Of a DNA stretch of 45,443 nt, positions 24,601 through 32,423 are shown piece after piece (the stretch's first letter is position 1; every line of letters begins with the position of its first letter). This stretch comes from Elysia marginata (Eukaryota > Mollusca > Gastropoda > Plakobranchidae): NCBI GenBank assembly GCA_019649035.1, contig BMAT01011808.1:1-45443 (forward strand), read 5' to 3'. The position numbers were made by a program, and so were the translations under genes. The notes beneath the pieces were generated by a model. That model saw only the letters and a program-made list of their open reading frames with translations. It was not told the DNA's origin and searched no databases.

Positions 24601-27387
24601 AGCAGGTCTGGGGCCCCTTAAATATCTTTAATCCATACTTCCTTACTTGGAGAGCTTAAGTCTTTAGATTTTGTTGTTTTTAGTTTATATTTTCATAAAA
24701 ATATCAAATGTGATAATAAGAAATTCTGATTCAAGTTTACCTTGCAGAAAAATCACATCAGTTTAATAGACTTTTACTTCAAATTTGTAAGCTTTTTACA
24801 GATTTACTTTTTTGTTTGTTCCAGATTCCAAGAAAAGTACTTATAGACTTGAAGAGTCTCGCCTGCGCACGAACCTGTACAAGGTACATAATGTAATCAC
24901 AGCTGTTTCTAGCCCCCCACTCAGTTTGCAGCCCCTAACAATAAACCTCTGCCCGAGCCCCTTACAATAAACATCCACCGGAGGACATGTCCAGTCATCC
25001 ACAACCACACTGAAGCCCAATAAATCCTAATGCTCAACCTATAGTCTGCCATTTTCTTTAAAAAATTTGCCATGTTTGACAACCTATTGACAAAGTAACT
25101 TTGTATGTATAGAGGTCAAATAGGTATCATATGAAAGTTCATTTCAAGCACTATAAGGCAAGAACATTGCATTAAGTGAGGATTTTTGTTTTATTCTGTT
25201 AAATAAAAAAAAACAGAGGCCCTTTAGAAAATAATTTAATTAGAAGAAGAATTTTAGTTACAGGTCTTTATCGGATATTCTCATCAAGAGTTTTAACATT
25301 TTCACAAAGTAAAGAGATGGCTGGTTCCTATGGGGGTAAATTTGATTTTGTTCCAGTTGTAGGAGAGGAGCGGTGAAGCTTTATGTTTCTCCATCCCAGA
25401 CAAAAGCCAACAAAAGGACCTTAGAGATTTTGAGAGAAGATAATTCTATCAAGTTACTCTCTGTAGTAATAAGTTTTATCCCTGCTCCAAAGCTGACTCC
25501 CACATGGAGATAATTATAGGTTTGACTTGGGATTTACATCTTATGTTACAGAACAGTATTTCAAGAATAAAGCCTTTTTCTGCATTCATTCAAACAAGTC
25601 AGTCCTCTCCTACTTGGGCTTGCCAAGGCTAACTTGTTCCTCAGCTTAATACTATTGGTGCTGGTTTTTCAAATGCGGTTTCTATAAGCTACTGCCATAG
25701 TCAAGCAGTTATTGCATGTAGCCCTGTGTTTCAATACATGTACACCAGATGAATGACACAGTGACCTTAGTTTGAACTTCTTCTATGCTCCAAGGAAGTT
25801 GGATGTGAAATTGAGGTTTAGTCCGTTTGTAAGATCAATGTTACATTTTATTACCACTTTTAACTTGTCTTCCCTCCTCTAACATTGCGTTTGATTTCTA
25901 AATTTCTTTAAAATAGAATTCATCAGTTCAATGCTCATATAAAAGACCATCATTTTTTTCAAAGAATGCAAAAATTAAGTTTTAGGATTACCAGTATTGT
26001 GTCTAGAAATTGTTTTGAACCAATCCCATTACTCTAAATGTTTGTATGTTTCACTGACTGAAAAGGTTGTCATAATAATGGTAGAGAGTCTGACATGCTT
26101 TGCTAAGTTTCTTCTTTGCATGAAAGGAATGGGTTTTTTTCCATAATATGCCAAAACAAAAAAGGAAAGATTCTATATCCAGTAAAACTGCATGGGACTT
26201 GAGTTGTGCCTTATGTGATTTTCAATACTGGTGCTCTTTAAAAGTACATTTATTATATATGTAGTACAAATATGTCTAACCACTAACTTTTATCTTTTTT
26301 GCTTTAGGTATTACACCACTGAAATGCACACCAAAGTAGATTAATAATATATATGTATCTCAATAACTTATCCTACCATCACTACTTTTATTGATCAAGA
26401 CAATTGAAGGATAAATAAAGCATTCTTAGTTGGCAAGTAAAAGGTTAACAAGTTGTCTTTTAGTACATAATTATTTTTTATTGTTTTTTTTTCTTTTCAG
26501 AAAATTGATAACTTGGATGTGGATATAAAAGAAGAATTGGACTATATCCGAGACCAGTTTCAAGATGTCATCACATTTAAAGTATGTTTAGATAGTAATT
26601 ATTGTAGAAAATATTAAAAGATTTAATTGTAACAAATACTCTTCAACAAGTAGGACTTACAGTTTGATTTCATATCAAAGTTGCTTCATTTGATGGATTC
26701 TACTTTCTAAATAGTCAGATCTAGTGTATAGCAACTCGGACTAAAACTTTTGGATAAAGTGGGAACTCATAAAGTTTGTGCTTAGAGAACCAGGGGACTT
26801 TAATTTTCAATGCTTAATGTGGGATATGTTACTGCAAAGATATTCATCTCCTTGAAGATCTACACAGTATAATTTGTGTTTGGTAATTTATTACAAAACT
26901 ACTAGAATCTTTGAAATTTAAAGATATTTTGAGAAATTTACCTTTTTTTGTCTCCAGTAACAGGTTAATTTTGATTTAAATTATTGTGTTTAATAATTTT
27001 AACTATAAATTATTGCATAAAAGGTACTCTAAATTTTATGTCTAATTGGGATATTTTAAACCTCATTGGAAAAGACTCACCTTCAAATTATCTGAAAATC
27101 AAATTATTTTTATCCATTACAAAAGGATAATAAAATGTGTGATCTTAATATGGTCTGAGTTAAGCAAATACTCAAATTATTCAGGTTTGAATAACATGGA
27201 CTCAACTGTGTTTCTATAGGGTCGTCCTTACATGGAAAAGATGAAATGGGACAGGACTGAGATGCTATACTGGCTGTCTGAAGAGCGTAAGCAACAGGGT
27301 ATCAAGTACGAGGCTCTCACCAAGGGAATTAAGTTGCCCCTTAGACCAGCGCAGTTAGAGCCCATTGTTGGTGCCAAACATTCTTAA
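478..27387 (+). CDS. CCDC87: Coiled-coil domain-containing protein 87 (CCDC87) orthologue, 31 coding exons
   Basis: The protein is about 1057 residues, assembled by eye from 31 exons whose GT/AG sites and phases all agree; the human protein is shorter, near 850. Family identity rests on several conserved blocks recalled from vertebrate CCDC87: GPLSLF near the N-terminus, LPPLI..ITRH before a charged coiled coil, VYKEIMKTVPSTHLQLDD, SWLQWWKSTVTSDDYMKYLS, LEQVWQQLQMPDNLRLDMAIKYS (shown split in the exon entries), and near the C-terminus REALLTKLESFERHASDPNRF and FKGRPYMEKMKWDRTEMLYW. No enzymatic domain is seen. Mouse Ccdc87 has been linked to sperm function; a cilium or sperm role here is inference. 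ATG 478 is the first in-frame methionine after the acceptor at 470. The gene ends TAA at 27385-27387. Unlike this gene, mammalian CCDC87 is, to my knowledge, intronless. Exon blocks follow as separate entries. Confidence 0.9.
1884..1912 (+). repeat. Dispersed TGACTCAT-type repeat, copy A (intron 2)
   Basis: GCATTGACTCATCCAGGTCG followed by TGCATTTTA. It matches the consensus of the other copies over about 28 bp and includes an exact TGACTCA. Located between CCDC87 exons 2 and 3. Confidence 0.5.
3890..5542 (+). CDS. CCDC87: CCDC87 exons 6-9
   Basis: Exons: 3890-3986, 4557-4638, 4992-5136, 5471-5542. Phases at the ends are 1, 2, 0, 0. The encoded stretch (about residues 153-284) includes a helical block ending VCEQLFLHYLEKA, then VLNSRGVFSGPANMSRLKAQ, which matches the mammalian block containing LLFLRYLHLL-like and PRGVFTE-like sequence. 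Exon 8 carries a serine- and lysine-rich linker (SSTKKRISSAKK), probably disordered. Exon 9 (72 bp) encodes a charged helix. Confidence 0.85.
5964..8200 (+). CDS. CCDC87: CCDC87 exons 10-13
   Basis: Exons: 5964-6057, 6395-6446, 7231-7273, 8147-8200. Phases at the ends are 1, 2, 0, 0. Exons 11-13 are very short (52, 43 and 54 bp) and encode a low-complexity polar linker (about residues 285-365) rich in Ser, Glu and Asp, the least conserved part of the protein. The exon 11 donor must be GTAGGT at 6447, because the alternative GT at 6451 would include an in-frame stop. Intron 12 (7274-8146) holds a large inverted repeat, listed separately. Confidence 0.8.
7735..7947. repeat. Near-perfect 103-bp inverted repeat (foldback / MITE-like element) in CCDC87 intron 12
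   Basis: The left arm 7735-7837 and right arm 7845-7947 are reverse complements with three mismatches, separated by a 7-bp spacer (GTCTGTG, 7838-7844). The outer ends read AGACCTTTAGCACACGC, and the arms contain a CpG-rich TACGCGTA block unlike the A+T-rich surroundings. No coding capacity. A possible 4-bp flanking direct repeat AATA (7730-7733 and 7950-7953) is weak evidence of transposition. In RNA it would form a hairpin of about 100 bp. Confidence 0.9.
10181..12886 (+). CDS. CCDC87: CCDC87 exons 14-18 (coiled-coil region)
   Basis: Exons: 10181-10318, 11095-11232, 11637-11737, 12191-12254, 12785-12886. Phases at the ends are 0, 0, 2, 0, 0. Exons 14 and 15 are both exactly 138 bp. Exon 15 ends in a strongly acidic stretch followed by LPPLIQ; exon 16 continues AITRHARHDD and then a highly charged helix (KQRMEKKMKELEARQQKREE), the predicted coiled coil that gives the family its name. 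This block lines up directly with mammalian LPPLLGVLTRH. Residues are about 366-546. The ORF is uninterrupted through all junctions. Confidence 0.87.
10508..10675. repeat. Diverged tandem duplication, about 83 bp x 2, in CCDC87 intron 14
   Basis: Two adjacent units from about 10508 and 10591 share AAAAGATAG, then TAC.AAAAGAG, GTAAATCTATC, a run of A and an ACACAACT end. A short third similarity (AAAAAGATAAACGATGTACAC) follows at about 10680. They are clearly diverged, so the duplication is old. Confidence 0.7.
13606..13676. other. Assembly gap (71 N)
   Basis: Undetermined bases inside CCDC87 intron 18. Splice phases on both sides match (0 to 0), so no coding exon is required here, but one cannot be excluded. 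Confidence 1.
14418..18115 (+). CDS. CCDC87: CCDC87 exons 19-22 (most conserved block)
   Basis: Exons: 14418-14534, 16965-17125, 17412-17463, 17930-18115. Phases at the ends are 0, 2, 0, 0. Exon 19 has EVYKEIMKTVPSTHLQLDD and exon 20 continues DPLILGAPD, so the two join directly as in mammals (LHFDQGPLVEP-like) across a 2.4-kb intron. Exon 22 encodes a methionine-rich stretch and then TYASWLQWWKSTVTSDDYMK, one of the clearest family signatures. Residues are about 547-718. The intron before this block (12887-14417) contains an assembly gap at 13606-13676, so an extra exon could be missing there, although the phases match without one. Confidence 0.9.
16421..16457 (+). repeat. Dispersed TGACTCAT-type repeat, copy B (intron 19)
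   Basis: TGACTTCTGACTAGTTTCCC then AAGGTCGCAAGACATCT. It aligns with copy E over about 35 bp; upstream it shares TTTTATTAAAT with copy D. Confidence 0.6.
19413..21853 (+). CDS. CCDC87: CCDC87 exons 23-26 (acidic and linker region)
   Basis: Exons: 19413-19558, 20467-20582, 21312-21429, 21784-21853. Phases at the ends are 2, 1, 2, 0. Exon 23 encodes a FHFYDSEEDSESEDEE acidic run following GAVFHFY, comparable to the FLHVIFQMHEEE-like segment in mammals. Exon 24 has EKIRKMAELRTIKTEYKEGF, then WNANSVLMGGLG. Exons 25-26 are a polar linker ending in alanine-rich SELAASQAAE that continues into exon 27. Residues are about 719-868. Intron 24 contains a 32-bp tandem repeat. Confidence 0.87.
20626..20750. 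repeat. Tandem repeat, about 32 bp x 4, in CCDC87 intron 24
   Basis: Four head-to-tail units begin with TAGGAAGTTGAT at 20626, 20657, 20689 and 20721. Periods are 31, 32 and 32 bp. The middle units are nearly identical (GCCAAAACATAATGT ends); the first and last have diverged. Minisatellite just after exon 24. Confidence 0.92.
22116..27387 (+). CDS. CCDC87: CCDC87 exons 27-31 (C-terminal conserved region and stop)
   Basis: Exons: 22116-22262, 23559-23673, 24825-24883, 26501-26581, 27220-27387. Phases at the ends are 0, 1, 0, 0, stop. Exon 27 has ERLEQVWQQLQMPDN followed by LDMAIKYS; exon 28 has the family block QREALLTKLESFERHASDP, then NRFFNK; exon 29 is basic (STYRLEESRLRTNLYK); exons 30-31 carry DVITFK joined to GRPYMEKMKWDRTEMLYWLS. 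The final exon adds about 25 residues beyond this motif and ends TAA at 27385. These exons give the strongest evidence of orthology. Confidence 0.92.
22917..22950. repeat. GA / GACA microsatellite (CCDC87 intron 27)
   Basis: A run of GA dinucleotides followed by four ACAG/GACA units. Simple sequence repeat without other signal. Confidence 0.85.
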
Positions 27388-27823
27388 GTGGATGATACAG
27401 GGAGAACTCCTGCCTCTACTGCTTTTCTTGGTCTCAAGAACATTGTATTCAACATTTTCTCATCGAATTTCATGTTATGAATGGTTGTTGGAAAATGTAA
27501 CCTTGCATAATTTGCTGTTAGAAATGTACATATCTATCTCTCCTTATTTTATAAACATTTTTTGGAGGCGGGGGTGGAAGGTATTTTGCTTGTATCTGTT
27601 ATGTATACTAGTATGTTGTAAAGACAAAGTCAAAATTTTACTTTGAGCAGGTAACTTTTTTCTTGTGATTAGTGGAAATGAGTCTATGTTGTAAACCCAG
27701 ACTTGAGAAAATGCCTTTGAAAAGTCTGTTTATTTTTTCTTTTTCTCTATAATTGTAATGAACAGAATTTATTGTCTTCCCATAAAAGTTCAATAATTTC
27801 ATTGAATTTTTTTAGGAGCAAGG

Positions 27824-27872
27824 CTTTGAAATGTGAAAATTGTGATACCCGACTCATTTGCAGTGGTTGCAT
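27824..27872 (+). repeat. Dispersed TGACTCAT-type repeat, copy C (CCDC87 3' UTR)
   Basis: CTTTGAAATGTGAAAATTGT followed by GATACCCGACTCATTTGCAG and TGGTTGCA. It aligns with copy E over about 48 bp with one indel, the longest pairwise match in the family. Confidence 0.65.
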
Positions 27873-28202
27873 TTATAGAAAAAGCTACCAACTTTTCTAT
27901 TTTGAGAAGGTTCAAATCAAAAGAGTTACAAATTTCGTTGTAAAGACTATTCTGTACTCATGAAAAATGTTTCATTTCTGTATATATTTTGCTAACTTTT
28001 AAAATGTTATATTTTGAAAATATGTCTATAGAGTGCAAAACAATTTTTATACACTCAGTTTGCAACAAGTCATATGTTCAAAAATTTGTTGACAAATTGT
28101 GGTGAGACTGCTGGAATGTTATGTAATGCTATTTTAATCAACTGTGATATTGATACTGCTGAATTTTACAACTGCAAGGTTTTCTTTTTACATTTTTTTT
28201 TC

Positions 28203-28208
28203 AATAAA
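28203..28208 (+). terminator. Candidate polyadenylation signal (AATAAA) of CCDC87
   Basis: Canonical AATAAA hexamer about 0.8 kb after the CCDC87 stop codon, preceded by a T-rich tract and followed by A/T-rich sequence. The hexamer is common by chance in A+T-rich DNA, so position rather than sequence is the main support. Confidence 0.5.
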
Positions 28209-29992
28209 AGATAAATATTCAACCAAAATTTCTTTCAATAGAACATCAAAGAGATCTCTATTCTGTTGCTGCAATTTGTTTATTATATGTAGGAGTTTGT
28301 ATCGATTGTTTTGAATTTTTTTTCTTTTTCAAGCTTGGTACTGTGGTCAAATTGCATAAGCAAGGTCAGCAGCCTATGTTCACTTTTGAAAGGAAGTAAT
28401 ATTACTCTATGAATGCAAGTCTCTTTTTAAAAGTGTGAACATCTTCTTAAAGCTTCTTAAAGCTTGTGCTTCATAAGTGAGAAATTTGTTCTAATTGAGA
28501 TTTGACAAAAGGCTTTTATTAAATCAACAAAACTGTTCATTTTGGCTTCTTCTGCATATATCTTTGAGTGTGAGAATAAGTGAATAGATTTATGTTGCAG
28601 TACCCCTTAATTTTAAATAAGTAAATATTGGAAATAAATAGATCTTGTAAAAGATAGGGTTTCCTGAGTCATTTAGTCTTTTGGTTTGCTCTAACATTTC
28701 AGATATTTTAAGCACCATTATCCACAAGAACCTTATACACTCTTTAGAGGCACTAAATTGTTGTTATTTTGCTTTTAATCTTGTGAGTTTGTAGGTGTGA
28801 GAAACATGGAAAAAAATAAAATCTCAAGCATAGTGTGATATTGTAAACAATGCAGACCTAAACTGATGTAAGATACATTCAAAACTTCATTAATTTGATA
28901 ACACATTGCATAAATACAGTTCAGGTGAGGTATCTCAAACTCCACAGGAATAAAATTTAACTTTAAATATCCAANNNGCCTCACAACTGCTGTGAATGAG
29001 TTGGATTGTTTAATAGTTGACTCCTTTGGATTACCATATAAATAGCTTTTGTGACAAATTTTCTATTAGTCTTATGCATTATGTGTCATACTCATAGTCA
29101 TTACAAAGACTTCATTTTAACTCTTTCAATTAGTATACATGGAAGTTTTGATAGCGTCAGCATTTCAAGTCTAAAATGATTTTTTAGTCATTACAGGAGT
29201 TGACATTAGACTTTACAAGAGTGTAAAAATGATGTTGTAGAATTAAAGTGAGTCAACTTAGTGCCTGAGTATTAGAGAAATTGATGTTATGCATATATTT
29301 CACCTTAGGTATTTAATGCTATGGAAAAATAAAGGATTTGATAATTTCAACTTGCCCTAGAAGAAAAAGTTGAGTTCATGCTATGTATATTATGCATACT
29401 CTTTATTAGAACATTGTCATAGAAATTAAAAATAAAGTTTACAACGAAATATAAACAACAAAAGTTTAAAAGGAAATAAACAATTTAAAAAATTTTTTAG
29501 ACCCATGACATCAAATTTTGTTCCCAATCAGTTGAACAGAGAAGAAGATATGAGCAAGCTGGAGCAAGTAAAACAGACAGACAATCGCATAATAGAAACA
29601 GAGAGGTAGTAGTGAATAGAAAGGGATTTTCACACTTCAAGGCTTTGACATGGGTATTTTTGCTAAGCTTCCAAATTGTGAAATCTTTCAATTATCAAAA
29701 ACTTCTTTAAAGGTATTATACATTTTTTCGATTGATAATTGGAAGAAAGAAATAAGTTCTCCATTTTGATATAAATTCTTGACATTAGAGAAAAAAAATA
29801 TATGAAGGCTTTAATGTCCAAGCTTTGGTTTGCTTTCCTGCCAATTAAATACATGTATAATATAATTTTGAGATACTGTGTTGTAGCTTTTCTTCAAATG
29901 AAAAACATAAACAGATTACGTACATTATCAATTTGTAGGCCTTCAGCAAATGCAAATATCTTGAGAGAAAAAAATTATTCTTTTATACTACG

Positions 29993-30103
29993 TTGAAGCT
30001 AAGAATACTTAGAATTTACAGGTACACAATAAAAAGCCAAGTTGAAGCTAAGAAAACTTAGAATTTACAGGTACTCAATAAAAAGCCAAGTTGACGCTAA
30101 TAA
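29993..30103. repeat. Tandem repeat, 49 bp x 2 plus partial third
   Basis: Units start at 29993 and 30042 (TTGAAGCTAAGAA...) and are almost identical over 49 bp, each ending AATAAAAAGCCAAG. A partial third copy starts TTGACGCTAA at 30091. Intergenic between CCDC87 and WDR27. Confidence 0.9.
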
Positions 30104-30329
30104 CAATACAAACATGTTATATAATTACGTCTTGCATTTAGGATGAACAGGTTGAATGTTGCAGTTTTTACCTTTAGAAGCATTGCCGTATTGAAAAGCT
30201 TACAAATGTCAAAAATGTAAGAAAACTATCAATACTTTGTGAAAAGATATTAAAACTTTTGTTCATTAAAGTATAAAGAAAAAGAATTAAAAACTAGACT
30301 TTTATTAAATTGCTTTAACTCAAAAAAGG

Positions 30330-30370
30330 AATTTTGACTTTGGACTCATTCACCCACGACGCAAGATACA
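30330..30370 (+). repeat. Dispersed TGACTCAT-type repeat, copy D (intergenic)
   Basis: ATTTTGACTTTGGACTCATT followed by CACCCACGACGCAAGATACA. Same order of blocks as copies B and E. Confidence 0.6.
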
Positions 30371-32116
30371 CTGCCTTTTGATGATATACCAGGTATTTGA
30401 GACATTGAGATGAAATATTCAAACACCATTGCATTAAAAATCTATTGTAACTGTAGATATTAAATTGATAATTGGTGGTGAAAAGAAATCACAATAACAA
30501 TAATAATGACAATGAGGATGAAAATGGTTAAATTTCAGGAAAAGCAATTTCATATTCAGCTCTTCACTGCCTTAGCAAAATGGCATATACCCGGTATATT
30601 ATTTTTTTAACTTTTGAAATAATCAACCCTTGAACCTAAATGGCCTATATATTCTATTTACTGACATGCACTATGGATTTCAATTTGAGAAATTGACTCA
30701 GGGCACTTTAATGATTTTTCTTCCGTAAAATGTGAAGTGATCTTAAAAGCATGATGATATGTTCATGTCAAATTAACATATGTGCATCTCTGAAACATGC
30801 CATTTCGCTAACTCAGTGACAAGCAAATTCAGCATACAGACATTGTGAATAATTTTATGTTGATAGAAAATCTAAATAATTTCTTTCTTGCACGGCATTA
30901 GTACCCTGCATCAAAACATGAAACACATTGAATCACTATTACTATTGGGTAATAAACCTAAAACAAAGATTTTAGGATGAAAGAACATGAAGTTTTAGGG
31001 ATCTATTTCATTTTGAGAAACAAAGAAGCATAAGTTTAGGCTAAAATAATAAAATCTTTTGGGTTTTTTTTTTATTACATTTTGCTTTTTTGTTGTTCTT
31101 TTTTTAACCAAAAATGTATATGATTCTTTTCTCTTCTTTCTTTTTTTTTGTTTGTTTGTTGAAATCTTGCTACTTATTATATCATGTAGATTTTGAGTTT
31201 ATTCTCTAAATTTCAGTATCTGTTGTGACACACAAATCTTTTTCTGTACCTGAAAAAAGTTAGGTGATTAGAATGCTTTTTCTGCAATAACTGTTCAATT
31301 GTAAGAAAAATTACAACTAAAAGCCATTTACTATCAACTATTATGTGGTTTTTTTTTACAGAATAATGAAGTAAAAACTTGTTTTGATATTTGTTTTTGC
31401 AAATTTCTACTCATTATGCAACCAGACAGGTGTATTGTATGCTTAAAGAGATATAAAAACTCAGCTATGCCTGTTATAAATACCATACACTCATTTAGAC
31501 TTATACAGATTCATAGCATTAGCAAACAGCAATATAAAATTTAATATATAATTTACCATTAATGTGTAGAGATTGTTTATGATTTCAATTGAACATAATT
31601 ATACCAGTCATAACTATAGGAACGGTTTTTTTTTAAATGTATTATAAGTATTAATACATAGAAAGAAAAGACATGGATGTCACTGGTGACTATTGAGCAA
31701 ATGTGAAGGTAAAAGGTACCTAAATTCAATGATAAAACTAGAAGCAATTTTTTTTGTGTCCAAGATAACAATGCAGCTGAAATTCACATCCAGTTTGAAC
31801 TAAATAAGGAAGAGTCAAACAAAATGGTCTTGCAACCAGCCTAAACTGATTGGATGTCAGATACATAGTTGGTGAGATCTTTTTTTAAAATTAAAGCATT
31901 TTCCTGAGCTGCTCAATTGTAAAAATTGTATATAGTTATCACATTACTATGAAAGTTTAGGCATGAAATTTTTTTTTTCATTTCTTTAAGATCATTTGAA
32001 TTACTATGAAAATGAGAGAGAAGTTTCTGCATAGCATTTAAAACTCTTTTTGAGTCTTCAACATGTAACTTAATAGTACAGCTTAAATTGTTTAAGAGAT
32101 AATTATAATGGCATCA

Positions 32117-32238
32117 NNNNNNNNNNNNNNNNNNNNNNNNNNNNNNNNNNNNNNNNNNNNNNNNNNNNNNNNNNNNNNNNNNNNNNNNNNNNNNNNNNNN
32201 NNNNNNNNNNNNNNNNNNNNNNNNNNNNNNNNNNNNNN
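32117..32238. other. Assembly gap (122 N)
   Basis: Undetermined bases about 190 bp beyond the WDR27 stop codon, probably within its 3' untranslated region or a simple repeat. Confidence 1.
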
Positions 32239-32345
32239 TCTCTCTCTCTCACTCTTTCTCCCTCACACACTCTCTCTTTCTCTTTCCCTCTTTCTTCATC
32301 TGCTTTCCCCTCGTTCTCTCTGTGTCTCTATGCCACCGTTTCTGT
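32239..32345. repeat. TC-rich microsatellite at assembly gap
   Basis: TCTCTCTC and degenerate pyrimidine repeats directly after 122 undetermined bases. The gap was most likely caused by the same simple repeat. Confidence 0.9.
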
Positions 32346-32423
32346 TACTCTCTACGTATGTATTCTGAAAATTAGTAACAAATGACTTTCAGGCCTTCAT
32401 AACACCATACAGAGACCACTGAA

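Larger units (their letters stand above)
27388..28225 (+). other. Probable 3' untranslated region of CCDC87
   Basis: A+T-rich sequence follows the stop codon without another acceptor or coding block. A canonical AATAAA lies at 28203-28208, and cleavage is expected some 15-20 bases later. A second AATAAA at 28633-28638 could serve a longer transcript. One copy of the dispersed TGACTCAT-type repeat (27824-27872) lies within this UTR. Confidence 0.6.
28226..32423. other. Intergenic region between CCDC87 and WDR27 (tail to tail)
   Basis: No convincing gene on either strand. It contains a 3-base gap (28975-28977), a duplicated 49-bp unit near 29993-30098, a copy of the dispersed TGACTCAT-type repeat at 30330-30370, long T-runs at 31060-31150, a 122-base gap (32117-32238) and a TC-rich microsatellite at 32239-32345. 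The short open frames here are A+T-driven and have no recognisable motifs. The WDR27 3' untranslated region must lie at the high-coordinate end, but no clear poly(A) signal for the minus strand was found before the gap. Confidence 0.7.
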
